Below are positions 50,333 through 59,131 of a DNA stretch of 64,000 bases, in pieces. Origin of the DNA: Promethearchaeota archaeon (GTDB lineage Archaea; Asgardarchaeota; Lokiarchaeia; Sigyniarchaeales; SOKP01); NCBI GenBank assembly GCA_016926735.1, contig JAFGOA010000215.1, positions 1 through 64,000 of the forward strand. Reading direction: 5' to 3'. Under the pieces are notes generated by a model that made no database searches, was not told the DNA's origin, and saw nothing but the letters and a program-made list of their open reading frames with translations. Position numbers and translations under genes: made by a program. Every line of letters begins with the position of its first letter. Within the stretch, counting starts at the first letter, position 1.

Positions 50333-51877
50333 ATTTCTTCAGAAGAAGATTTTAATGATATAGAAGCTTTAAAAGATTCCGAAAGTACTTCGACCAAAAA
50401 ACATGATTTATTAAATTTTGAGACAAAAATTGATTATAAATATACTCTTAAAAAAAAAAAACAAAATAAAGAGTCATATTTGGTTGATGCTTTTTTTTTT
50501 ATTCCTAAATCACTTCAAATAAATAAAGGTACATATAATAAAGAACAATTTTTTTATGATTTGCATAATCGTATTCGATTTAAGACTCCTAAAATGTTTA
50601 TAAAAGATATATTAGATGATGATAATATATTATCTCCTCTCAGTATAATTAAAAAGGCTCTTAATCAATCTGTGAATAAAACTCATATTGATAATTTAAT
50701 ACAAAGGGAATTAAGAATATTAGCTAGTATTATAAAGACTTCATTAAAAGATAAATTACACTTTTTTCTAAGAAATTATAAATTACAGAAGAAAATAAGT
50801 TTTTTATTAAATATCTTAGAAGAATATATATTAATTATAAGAGAATTTAAGGATCAACTAATAAATCTAAAGATATTAATAATAAACTATAATCCAAGTG
50901 AGGAATTAAATGATACAATAAAATATTCTGAGGAATATATAAGTTTGCAGATTGAAATGTTTTTTACTAAAATATTGACAAAATTAGGTGAATCTTTATA
51001 TGAATCTCAAAAAAATTTATTAATACAATCTATAGAAAATGAACAATCTTATAGAATAGAACAAAAAAGCAGATTAATCATTGATGAAAGAAGTGATAAT
51101 GAAGCTTTTATTTATCATGAAGGAATAATGAAAAAATATGTTCAAGGTGTTCTTTATTTGAAAAAAAAAGAGAAAAAACCACAAGAAACCTCTTTAGAAT
51201 TGTTTTATTCTATAGGTGCGGGATTAGCTATGTTTATTTCTCTTTTTTTTGGAATTTTTTTATATTCACATTTAGAGGAATATTCACTTCCTTTTATTGG
51301 TTTAGCTGTTGTAGTTTATACTTTAAGAGATAGAATTAAAGATCATATTCGAAAATTTTCTCAAAAAGCAATTATATTATATCTTCCTGATAAAAAGACA
51401 GACATTATGGATGGATTTTATAATGAGAAAATAGGTATTTGTAGGGAGAAAATGTATTTCCCAGAAATTAATAAAATTCCTAAAGAGATTTTAGATATAC
51501 GAAAGTTAAGTAATAAATCTTCTATAGAAACTGAAGGAAAACCAGAGGTATGCTTAGCTTATAGAAAAAAAATAACACTCTCAAGTAAGAAGATTAATAA
51601 AATGCATACAAGACATAAGGATATTTTGGATATTACTAAATTTAATATTCATTATTTTTTACATTATGCTGATGATCCTTATCATAATATCGTTTCTTGG
51701 CGTTCTACAGATAAAAAATTAGAGAAATATTCAATGTCTAAGGTTTATCATTTAAATATAATCTTTAAATTAACAAGTTTTGGAAATAATAATGTTAAAG
51801 AAGTATTATATCAGAAATATAGAATAATATTAAACCAAAATGGTATTAAAAAAGTATTAGCTGTAATTATCAACTAA
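50333..51877 (+). CDS. hypothetical membrane-associated protein; proposed ATT start
   Basis: Open frame upstream of the called TTG (50480): ISSEEDFNDIEALKDSESTSTKKHDLLNFETKIDYKYTLKKKKQNKESYLVDAFFFIPKSLQIN; GTGAT 5 nt before ATT; two TM helices near aa 300. Confidence 0.55.
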   Translation: MSSEEDFNDIEALKDSESTSTKKHDLLNFETKIDYKYTLKKKKQNKESYLVDAFFFIPKSLQINKGTYNKEQFFYDLHNRIRFKTPKMFIKDILDDDNILSPLSIIKKALNQSVNKTHIDNLIQRELRILASIIKTSLKDKLHFFLRNYKLQKKISFLLNILEEYILIIREFKDQLINLKILIINYNPSEELNDTIKYSEEYISLQIEMFFTKILTKLGESLYESQKNLLIQSIENEQSYRIEQKSRLIIDERSDNEAFIYHEGIMKKYVQGVLYLKKKEKKPQETSLELFYSIGAGLAMFISLFFGIFLYSHLEEYSLPFIGLAVVVYTLRDRIKDHIRKFSQKAIILYLPDKKTDIMDGFYNEKIGICREKMYFPEINKIPKEILDIRKLSNKSSIETEGKPEVCLAYRKKITLSSKKINKMHTRHKDILDITKFNIHYFLHYADDPYHNIVSWRSTDKKLEKYSMSKVYHLNIIFKLTSFGNNNVKEVLYQKYRIILNQNGIKKVLAVIIN

Positions 51878-51982
51878 AAAAACTAAAGCTCTTTTTATAA
51901 TTAAGATTATGAAATTTAATATTCATTAAAATTTGAATATCTCATACAATTAAATTGAAGATAATTAAATTCCAAAATAATA

Positions 51983-53086
51983 ATGATAAGTATAAATTGG
52001 GAAGGTAAAGATAAATTTATTAGTAATATAGAAAAAAGAAAACAATATTTTAGTAATATATTTAAAAATATCACTTCTTGTTTAGATAATAGTATAACAA
52101 ATGAACGTTATACAAAATGTAGTATTAAAAATTGGAATAGAAAATTATTTTGGGGAAATAATATTGAAATAATATATTATCTTTTAAATTTTCTAAAAGA
52201 TAAAATTGATTTAGTATATATAGATCCTCCCTTTTTTACAAGATCAAATTATAAAATCCAAATAAACGAGGATAAAAATCTTTATGAAGATATTGCATAT
52301 TACGATACTTGGAATAAAGATATTAATTCTTATTTACAAATGCTCTATAAGAGACTGTTCCTTATAAAATCTCTTCTTTCTGAAAAGGGACTTATATTTG
52401 TTCATTTAGATTGGCATGCTAATCATTATGTAAAGATAATTTTAGATGAAATTTTTGGAACTGAAAATTTTATTAATTCAATTGTTTGGTATTATTATAA
52501 TAAATATAGTGCTGGAAAAATGCAATTACCAAGAGCTCATGATGATATTTTAGTATATTCTAAAACCAAACATTATTCTCTTAATGAAATTAGAGTTTTA
52601 AGAAAAAAACCCATAAAACAATTAAAAAGAATAAATGTAAATGGGACCCTTAAGAATCTTAAAGATAGATATGGGAAGGTAATATATAGAACTGTTAAAG
52701 ATAAAAAAATAGACGATGTGTGGAAAATTCCTTGCCTACAACCGGCATCAAAACACTGGTTGGGGTATCCTACTCAAAAACATCCTAAGTTGTTAGAAAG
52801 AATTATTAAATTAGGTTCTAATGAAAATGATCTTATCGCAGATTTTTTTTGTGGTTCAGGAACAACCTTAATTACAGCTGAAAGGTTAGGAAGAAAATGG
52901 ATAGGATCAGATATATCAAAATACGCTATATATTTAACAAGAAAAATGCTCTTAAATCACTATGAAGAATTTGAGAATTTAAATAATAAAAATTTAGAAT
53001 TATGGGCTCATTTGGATGAAGAGAAGAAGAAAATTATTAATTCAAATTTTTTTAAGAAAGAATTAAAAATACAGAGGATAAAATAA
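51983..53086 (+). CDS. DNA adenine/cytosine-N4 methyltransferase (type III Mod-like), apparently solitary
   Basis: Motif IV DLVYIDPPFFTRSNY preceding motif I DFFCGSGTTLITAERLGRKWIGSDIS (beta-class order). Confidence 0.88.
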   Translation: MISINWEGKDKFISNIEKRKQYFSNIFKNITSCLDNSITNERYTKCSIKNWNRKLFWGNNIEIIYYLLNFLKDKIDLVYIDPPFFTRSNYKIQINEDKNLYEDIAYYDTWNKDINSYLQMLYKRLFLIKSLLSEKGLIFVHLDWHANHYVKIILDEIFGTENFINSIVWYYYNKYSAGKMQLPRAHDDILVYSKTKHYSLNEIRVLRKKPIKQLKRINVNGTLKNLKDRYGKVIYRTVKDKKIDDVWKIPCLQPASKHWLGYPTQKHPKLLERIIKLGSNENDLIADFFCGSGTTLITAERLGRKWIGSDISKYAIYLTRKMLLNHYEEFENLNNKNLELWAHLDEEKKKIINSNFFKKELKIQRIK

Positions 53087-53238
53087 TCCACAAATAAATT
53101 ATCAAGAATAGAGATTAGGATTTTTAAAGATAATAAAAAATGGATAACTCAATTAATATTTCTATATCCCTTTTTATAGAATATCAAATAGAAAAAGTTT
53201 AAAGAATTGTAAAATTAAAATAATAAAAATATAGAAAT

Positions 53239-53913
53239 ATGAATGAGTCATTTAATACAATTCTTTTAAGATTAAATATGACGGATGAAGATTCTAGTAA
53301 AAGTAAAGATAAACAAGAGAATTCAAATATTTCCACCTCATTGGAGAAAAAAGAACAATATAATGATTTATCTGAAGAAAAATTGATCGAAAAATTATTA
53401 GATACTGATAAAAAATTATCATTAGCTAAAAAAGAATTAATTCAATCAAAAGAAGAAAAAAAAAATTGGCAAGAAAAATATACTCGACTTCAAGCAGAAT
53501 TTGAAAACACTCAAAAGAGATGGGAAAAATCAAAAGATCAACTTAAAAATCAATCAAAAGGAAATATCATAAAAAATTTTCTTCCTTTATATGATTCATT
53601 TAAACATGCATTAAAAAATGAAGCAGAACATCACATCTTAGAACAATTTTTTAAACAATTTATGAATATTTTAAAAAATTTAGGTGTAGAGATAATGATT
53701 ATAAATGAAAAAGAGATATTTGATTATAATAAACATGAAGCCATAACAACTATGCAGAACAATGACCTTCCTAATAATACAATTATTGAGGTTATTCAAG
53801 ATGGTATTAAATTAGATAAAGATATTCTAAGATATGCAAAAGTGATTGTCAGTCAAAAACAAAAACTTAACAATAATAATGAATCCTCTAAAGAGGAGCA
53901 ACTTAAAGAATAA
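53239..53913 (+). CDS. grpE: GrpE nucleotide exchange factor (start may be ATG 53278)
   Basis: YTRLQAEFENTQKRWEKSK...NIIKNFLPLYDSFKHALKN...GVEIMIINEKEIFDYNKHEAITTM...IIEVIQDGIKLDKDILRYAKVIVSQ. Confidence 0.92.
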   Translation: MNESFNTILLRLNMTDEDSSKSKDKQENSNISTSLEKKEQYNDLSEEKLIEKLLDTDKKLSLAKKELIQSKEEKKNWQEKYTRLQAEFENTQKRWEKSKDQLKNQSKGNIIKNFLPLYDSFKHALKNEAEHHILEQFFKQFMNILKNLGVEIMIINEKEIFDYNKHEAITTMQNNDLPNNTIIEVIQDGIKLDKDILRYAKVIVSQKQKLNNNNESSKEEQLKE

Positions 53914-53962
53914 AAAATACTATATTTAACATTAAGATCGTTTAAAATCGTAAATTTCTTTA

Positions 53963-56158
53963 TTATTTTATAAAATATTGATCACAAATTTTATCTAATT
54001 CTATTTTAGTCATATTAGACATTTCTACATAATTATTAGCTAACATTTGTAATTCTTGAAAAATTTGTTTATTATCTGTTATTTTAAAGAGTAATTTTTC
54101 TAATTTTGCCATTGCTGAATATGAATGCCCTTTGAAAACATATCCAAAGAGCAAATTCTCTTTTGATTGGAAAATTATTAAATATTCCCCATGTCTTATT
54201 CTATCTATTGACCCTGATGATGAGAATGCTTCCTTTCCAAATATGTTAATTGCTGAAATAAACCCTGCAATTAAGTCACTATCCTTAAAATGTATATCTT
54301 CAAATGATTTACTATACAAGCAATGACCATCTATTACTTTTAAAATAACAAGATAAATTGGATCATCAGCATTATTTGGTATATCATCTATTTTAGAACG
54401 TATCATTTTGGAAAATAAGAATTCATGTTTTGATTCATTAATTCTTTCTTGTAGGGGCATATTCATGGCCATTCTTTCTTCCCAGAGATCAATATTTGCT
54501 AATATTGAATCATGTTCATTAGAAATTTTATTAGCTAATAATTTTAACTCATGTTGATTTGCTATTTTTTGAGCCTTGGTTAGTAGTGCACGAGCCTCAT
54601 CTATTTCTAATTTAATTAAGGCGATTTTTGCTTTTAAAAAATATGTTTCTGTTAATAAATTATATAAATATTGAGATTGAGCGATTTTAAGAATTTGATT
54701 GGAGAGATCTTCAATTTCAGTAAGAATAGTTAGATCTCCGGTCAATTCTAATTCATATATTAATACTTCACATAAATTGACCATTGCTTCTATAGATATT
54801 TCGTGTTCAATAATATTTTCTTTACTAATATCTTTAAAAATCAAAGCAGCTTGCATTTTATCTCGTAAACGTTCTTTGGATTTTAGAATAATTCCTTTAG
54901 TTAATCTGTATATTTGGTCTATTTGCTTATTATCAGAATTTTTTAAATTGATTTCATATAACTTCTCTAAATAATTCTCTAAGTTTTTTGAATCATCATT
55001 CTCAATTGATAAATGGATAAGATAATAATATGCTTTAGCTATTGAGATATTGAATCTATGAGTCCGCAATATTACAATTTCTTCTTTATGTAATAATTCT
55101 AATGCTTCTAATAGATTTTTCTTAGCAATTTCGAATTCTCCTAGTTCTCCATATATTTTACCTATCGCAACCAAATAAATAGGTCTTAATCTCGCTTTAT
55201 CATCAATTCCTATAGTATCCAGACTTTTTGTATATAATTCTAGACTCTTTTTTAATTCTCCCTTCTGATCATAAACCATTCCCATAGAAAAATATGCATG
55301 GGCAATTTGATTAATAGAATTATTTTGTTCGTTTATTTTTAAAGTGTTTTTAAAAGATTCTAAAGCCTTTTCGAATTCTCCTTTTGTTAAATAATAATAT
55401 CCAAGTAAATAATAACAATTTGCTTCTATATGTTTATAATTATTCTTTTTGGCGATTTTAAGAATATCATGTGCTTTTTTTTTTGTAAATTCTAAATCTC
55501 CTTCATGATATTTAACCCATCCCAAATTAATAGTATTCCAAATTATTCCGACTAAATTTTTTTTTTCTCTAGCTAATTCTAGACTTTCTAAAGTATAATT
55601 TTGAGAAGCTTTAAAATCCCCTATATAGTACGTTAAAGTACCTAAGTTATATAATGTCCAAATTAATCCATAAGTATCCTTAAGATCTAGTCTTATTTTA
55701 TAACTTTTTTTAAAATATTCAATTGACTCACGTATTTTGTTCATATCATAGTAAATACGACCTTTTAAATAATAAAAATATGCTTCTCTATATTTTATTT
55801 GTACTAAAGGCATATAATCTATATTATTTAATAATAATTCACCTTGACTTATCAGATCAAGGCATTCATTTATTATTGATAATTGAGAACCATTCTCTAC
55901 GCATGCTATAATTGCATCAATTTCTCTTAGTAAATTAAAGCTTTCTTGAGCAAGTTTCATCATTTCCTGGGCCATTTTATAACCTTCTCTAAATTCACCA
56001 TTATCTAAACAAATGAAACTTTGAACATATTTTTTAATCAATATATCATCATCAGAAAGTCCACTCTTTTTTTCTATTGAATTAAGTAATTCAAGAGCCT
56101 CTTTAAATTGTCCATTAATTAAATTGTTTTCTAATTGTTCAATTTTAGAGTAAAACAT
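53963..56158 (-). CDS. TPR-repeat protein with C-terminal roadblock/longin-like module
   Basis: Multiple TPRs (EANCYYLLGYYYLTKGEFEKALESFKNTLKINEQ...); C-terminal FKDSDLIAGFISAINIFGKEAF...GEYLIIFQSKENLLFGYVFKGHSYSAMAKLEKLL. Confidence 0.85.
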   Translation of the reverse strand: MFYSKIEQLENNLINGQFKEALELLNSIEKKSGLSDDDILIKKYVQSFICLDNGEFREGYKMAQEMMKLAQESFNLLREIDAIIACVENGSQLSIINECLDLISQGELLLNNIDYMPLVQIKYREAYFYYLKGRIYYDMNKIRESIEYFKKSYKIRLDLKDTYGLIWTLYNLGTLTYYIGDFKASQNYTLESLELAREKKNLVGIIWNTINLGWVKYHEGDLEFTKKKAHDILKIAKKNNYKHIEANCYYLLGYYYLTKGEFEKALESFKNTLKINEQNNSINQIAHAYFSMGMVYDQKGELKKSLELYTKSLDTIGIDDKARLRPIYLVAIGKIYGELGEFEIAKKNLLEALELLHKEEIVILRTHRFNISIAKAYYYLIHLSIENDDSKNLENYLEKLYEINLKNSDNKQIDQIYRLTKGIILKSKERLRDKMQAALIFKDISKENIIEHEISIEAMVNLCEVLIYELELTGDLTILTEIEDLSNQILKIAQSQYLYNLLTETYFLKAKIALIKLEIDEARALLTKAQKIANQHELKLLANKISNEHDSILANIDLWEERMAMNMPLQERINESKHEFLFSKMIRSKIDDIPNNADDPIYLVILKVIDGHCLYSKSFEDIHFKDSDLIAGFISAINIFGKEAFSSSGSIDRIRHGEYLIIFQSKENLLFGYVFKGHSYSAMAKLEKLLFKITDNKQIFQELQMLANNYVEMSNMTKIELDKICDQYFIK

Positions 56159-56436
56159 GATTTAGCTAGATTGATTATAAGATTAAAAATGATTTAATAT
56201 ATTCTTTTTACTGTAAAAATAATCTAAAATTCACCATAAAAAATTTTGCATTTTAATATTAAAAAATTAATTATACCGCTTATACCTATGAAAAAAATGA
56301 TTTTCTATTTTTTTTATATTTTATTTAAATCTTATACTTATTAATAATATAATTTCTTCTGGCTTATGCAACAATAAAAATATTAATCTTAAAACCTTTT
56401 ATATATATAAATTGATATATTAGCTAGGTAAAATAA

Positions 56437-56691
56437 ATGAGCGAAGGTCCTGATCTTCCTCCAATTCCCAGTATTGGAGAAGTACTAGGTAGGAAAGAAC
56501 ATTTTATACAAAAAGTAACAACTGTGATCAGATGCAAACAATGTGAGGGAAAGTACACAAGAATTTTTCAAAATGGAGATTATACTTTTAAAAAATTAGA
56601 TAATGAAAATTGTCCAGAATGTAAAAAAAAAACACCCTCAATAATTGTAGAAATCTATTCAGAATGGATAAACCCTAAAAAAGAAAAATAA
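56437..56691 (+). CDS. zinc-ribbon protein A (copy 1, intact)
   Basis: CKQC...CPEC; 84 aa; duplicated at 57970. Confidence 0.75.
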   Translation: MSEGPDLPPIPSIGEVLGRKEHFIQKVTTVIRCKQCEGKYTRIFQNGDYTFKKLDNENCPECKKKTPSIIVEIYSEWINPKKEK

Positions 56692-56709
56692 AATTTGTTG
56701 AAAACAGCA

Positions 56710-56907
56710 ATGTATAATATTGGATTAGAAAAATAAATTGATCAAGCAGTCGCTAGAGACTTTAAGATACATAAAATTAATAATGAAGATAAAAAAAACG
56801 ATTCTTATAAAGCATTAGAATTTACGCTATCATTTAATAATATTGAAATAAAATATAAAAGAAAAGTAGAGAGTGAAAAATATCCAATAGTTCCGAAATT
56901 TAAATAA
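56710..56907 (+). pseudogene. degenerate copy of protein B (58243..58716)
   Basis: MYNIGLEK*IDQAVARDFKIHKINNEDKKNDSYKALEFTLSFNNIEIKYKRKVESEKYPIVPKFK*: TTA->TAA at codon 9 and 3' truncation relative to intact copy. Confidence 0.8.
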
Positions 56908-56990
56908 ATTTCATATAATTCCTACTATCATTCTTAAAATTTATTTCATGTAGTTTCTTCACATCAAAATAAAATTTAAAAGTCTTTTCT

Positions 56991-57284
56991 TTACAAAAAT
57001 GATGAAAGTATTAAGATACATATATAAAAAGCGAAAAAATTCAACAATATTCCCCATATACCAGAGCCTTTCTTTTTAAAACATAATATGATAATCCCAA
57101 ATATAAATCCTATAATTGATAACATAATTGGAATAAATATTAAATTTGGGAGTAAATACATTCCCATATTATGTGCTAGCAATATATCAATAAAAGGTAG
57201 ATATAGAGATATAAAAGCTAGCAATATTGTCAATTTCTTATCCGCACGATTCATATTAGGAGTTTTATTTTTATTTATATCCAT
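56991..57284 (-). CDS. hypothetical membrane protein
   Basis: Three hydrophobic helices. Confidence 0.5.
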   Translation of the reverse strand: MDINKNKTPNMNRADKKLTILLAFISLYLPFIDILLAHNMGMYLLPNLIFIPIMLSIIGFIFGIIILCFKKKGSGIWGILLNFFAFYICILILSSFL

Positions 57285-57325
57285 ATTTATCCTCTTTTTT
57301 TTTTGATTTTAATTCCATATATAAT

Positions 57326-57838
57326 CTAGGTATACCCTGCAGGTGTTATTATAAATGAAAAAATAAATATAAAAATGTTAAGAATCCAAGAGGAATAAAT
57401 AAAATAAGTAATAATTGACTCATCTGATGGGATTATAGATGAAAGAATTAAAAATGCTATTCCTATTAAAGATAGTATAGTAATTGGTATTCTTTGATCT
57501 GAAATATTGTTAATATTGTAATACTGAAGGAGTGTAATCATCATAACATTTAGAGGAAAGATTAATGATATTATTAGGCATCTCCATCTTATATCAAGAT
57601 TATTATTAACATATTTATCAACTTTTTCTTCTTTCTCTTCGTAGTTTTTCTTAAAAAGATTTATAGGAATTATAAAACAATAGATTAGAATTAAGCCTAT
57701 AGGGATACCTATTAAAGGAATAATTGGAGTGAAATAAAAAATGAAATAAATTAATATGATAGAAGAAATAACTATTAATATTTCAGTAATTAATAGCATT
57801 ATAATATGATTACTTCTTTTATTCTTTCCTTTTATCAC
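57326..57838 (-). CDS. hypothetical membrane protein
   Basis: Five hydrophobic helices. Confidence 0.5.
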   Translation of the reverse strand: MIKGKNKRSNHIIMLLITEILIVISSIILIYFIFYFTPIIPLIGIPIGLILIYCFIIPINLFKKNYEEKEEKVDKYVNNNLDIRWRCLIISLIFPLNVMMITLLQYYNINNISDQRIPITILSLIGIAFLILSSIIPSDESIITYFIYSSWILNIFIFIFSFIITPAGYT

Positions 57839-57969
57839 ATAAAAGATTATATTTAATCCTTAATAAATATGTTTGGAGGAAATATATTTTCTAGAAATTT
57901 ACAACGATAAAAATATTAGCTTAAAAATTTTTAATATATATAAATTGAGATAATAGTAAGGAAAATAAA

Positions 57970-58194
57970 ATTAGTAAAGGTCCTGATCTTCCTCCAATTC
58001 CCAGTATTGGAGAAGTACTAGGTAGGAAAGAACATTTTATACAAAAAGTATCCACTGTGGTTAGATGCAAACAATGTGAAAGAAAATACACAAGAAAATT
58101 CCAAAAAGGAGATTATACATTTAAAAAACTAAATAATGTTGAATGTCCTGATTGTAAAGAAAATCCATCATCGATAATTGTAGAAATCTATTAA
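57970..58194 (+). pseudogene. zinc-ribbon protein A (copy 2): ATG replaced by ATT and premature TAA; possibly still translated
   Basis: (ATT)SKGPDLPPIPSIGEVLGRKEHFIQKVSTVVRCKQCERKYTRKFQKGDYTFKKLNNVECPDCKENPSSIIVEIY*EWINPKKEK. Confidence 0.7.
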
Positions 58195-58242
58195 GAATGG
58201 ATAAACCCTAAAAAGGAAAAATATAATTTGTTGATATAAATT

Positions 58243-58716
58243 ATGTATAATATTGGATTAGAAAAATTAATTGATCAAGCAGTAGCAAGGGATTTTAAAA
58301 TTCATAAAATTACTAATGAAGATAAAAAAAATGATTCTTATAAAGCATTAGAGTTTACATTGTCATTTAATAATATTGAAATAAAATATAAAAGAAAAGT
58401 AGAGAGTGAAAAATACCCAATAGTTCCGAGATTTCAATATTTATTTGGATTTTATCCTAAAGAGGGTTTATGTTTGTTTGTTAAAAAAAAAGAACATAAA
58501 TTGGCTTTATGTGAAGGGCCGTTAGAAGAAATTAATAAAACATGTTCATTAATTCATTCATTAATGTATCTTTTAGTCCCAGCAGATAGATTTGAAGTTT
58601 ATTCATACCTTCCGGGATGTTGTGAAATTAATTGTCCTAATAGTCCTAATCAATATAAATTACGAATTAATCTCTATACAGCTAAAGATGAAGAATTAAA
58701 AACAACTAAATCCTAA
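58243..58716 (+). CDS. hypothetical protein B (copy 2, intact)
   Basis: 157 aa ORF, conserved with degenerate copy at 56710. Confidence 0.7.
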   Translation: MYNIGLEKLIDQAVARDFKIHKITNEDKKNDSYKALEFTLSFNNIEIKYKRKVESEKYPIVPRFQYLFGFYPKEGLCLFVKKKEHKLALCEGPLEEINKTCSLIHSLMYLLVPADRFEVYSYLPGCCEINCPNSPNQYKLRINLYTAKDEELKTTKS

Positions 58717-59119
58717 ATTTTCTCTTTAAATTACTTTTAACAAAATCAACAATGGTTTTAATATTTGTTCCAGGTCCATGAAACCCTTTTAATCCTTGTT
58801 CTTCTAAAAATTTTTTGTCTTCATCAGGGATGATTCCTCCAACAGCAACTAATACATCATCTATATTATTTTCCCGGAGTTTTTCCATAATTTTAGAGCA
58901 TAATGCATTATGAGCTCCACTAAGTATACTTAAGAGAACAGCATCAGGATCTTCTTGAATTATTGAATTAAGAACATCATCTGGAGTTTGATGAATACCT
59001 GTATATATAACTTCCATTCCAGCATCTCGTAAACCTCGTGCTATTACTTTTGCACCCCGATCATGTCCATCAAGACCAGGTTTCGCAACTATAACTTTAA
59101 TTTTTCTTTCTTTAGACAT
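58706..59119 (-). CDS. methylmalonyl-CoA mutase B12-binding subunit
   Basis: KVIVAKPGLDGHDRGAKVIARGLRDAGMEVIYTGIHQTPDDVLNSIIQEDPDAVLLSILSGAHNALC. Confidence 0.94.
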   Translation of the reverse strand: MSKERKIKVIVAKPGLDGHDRGAKVIARGLRDAGMEVIYTGIHQTPDDVLNSIIQEDPDAVLLSILSGAHNALCSKIMEKLRENNIDDVLVAVGGIIPDEDKKFLEEQGLKGFHGPGTNIKTIVDFVKSNLKRKFRI

Positions 59120-59131
59120 ATTCTAAACTCC

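Noticed and set aside
53239-53913. Isolated grpE considered as evidence of a novel stress operon with the DNA methyltransferase
   Set aside because: No dnaK/dnaJ in the window and a 150-bp gap to the methyltransferase; adjacency alone is weak
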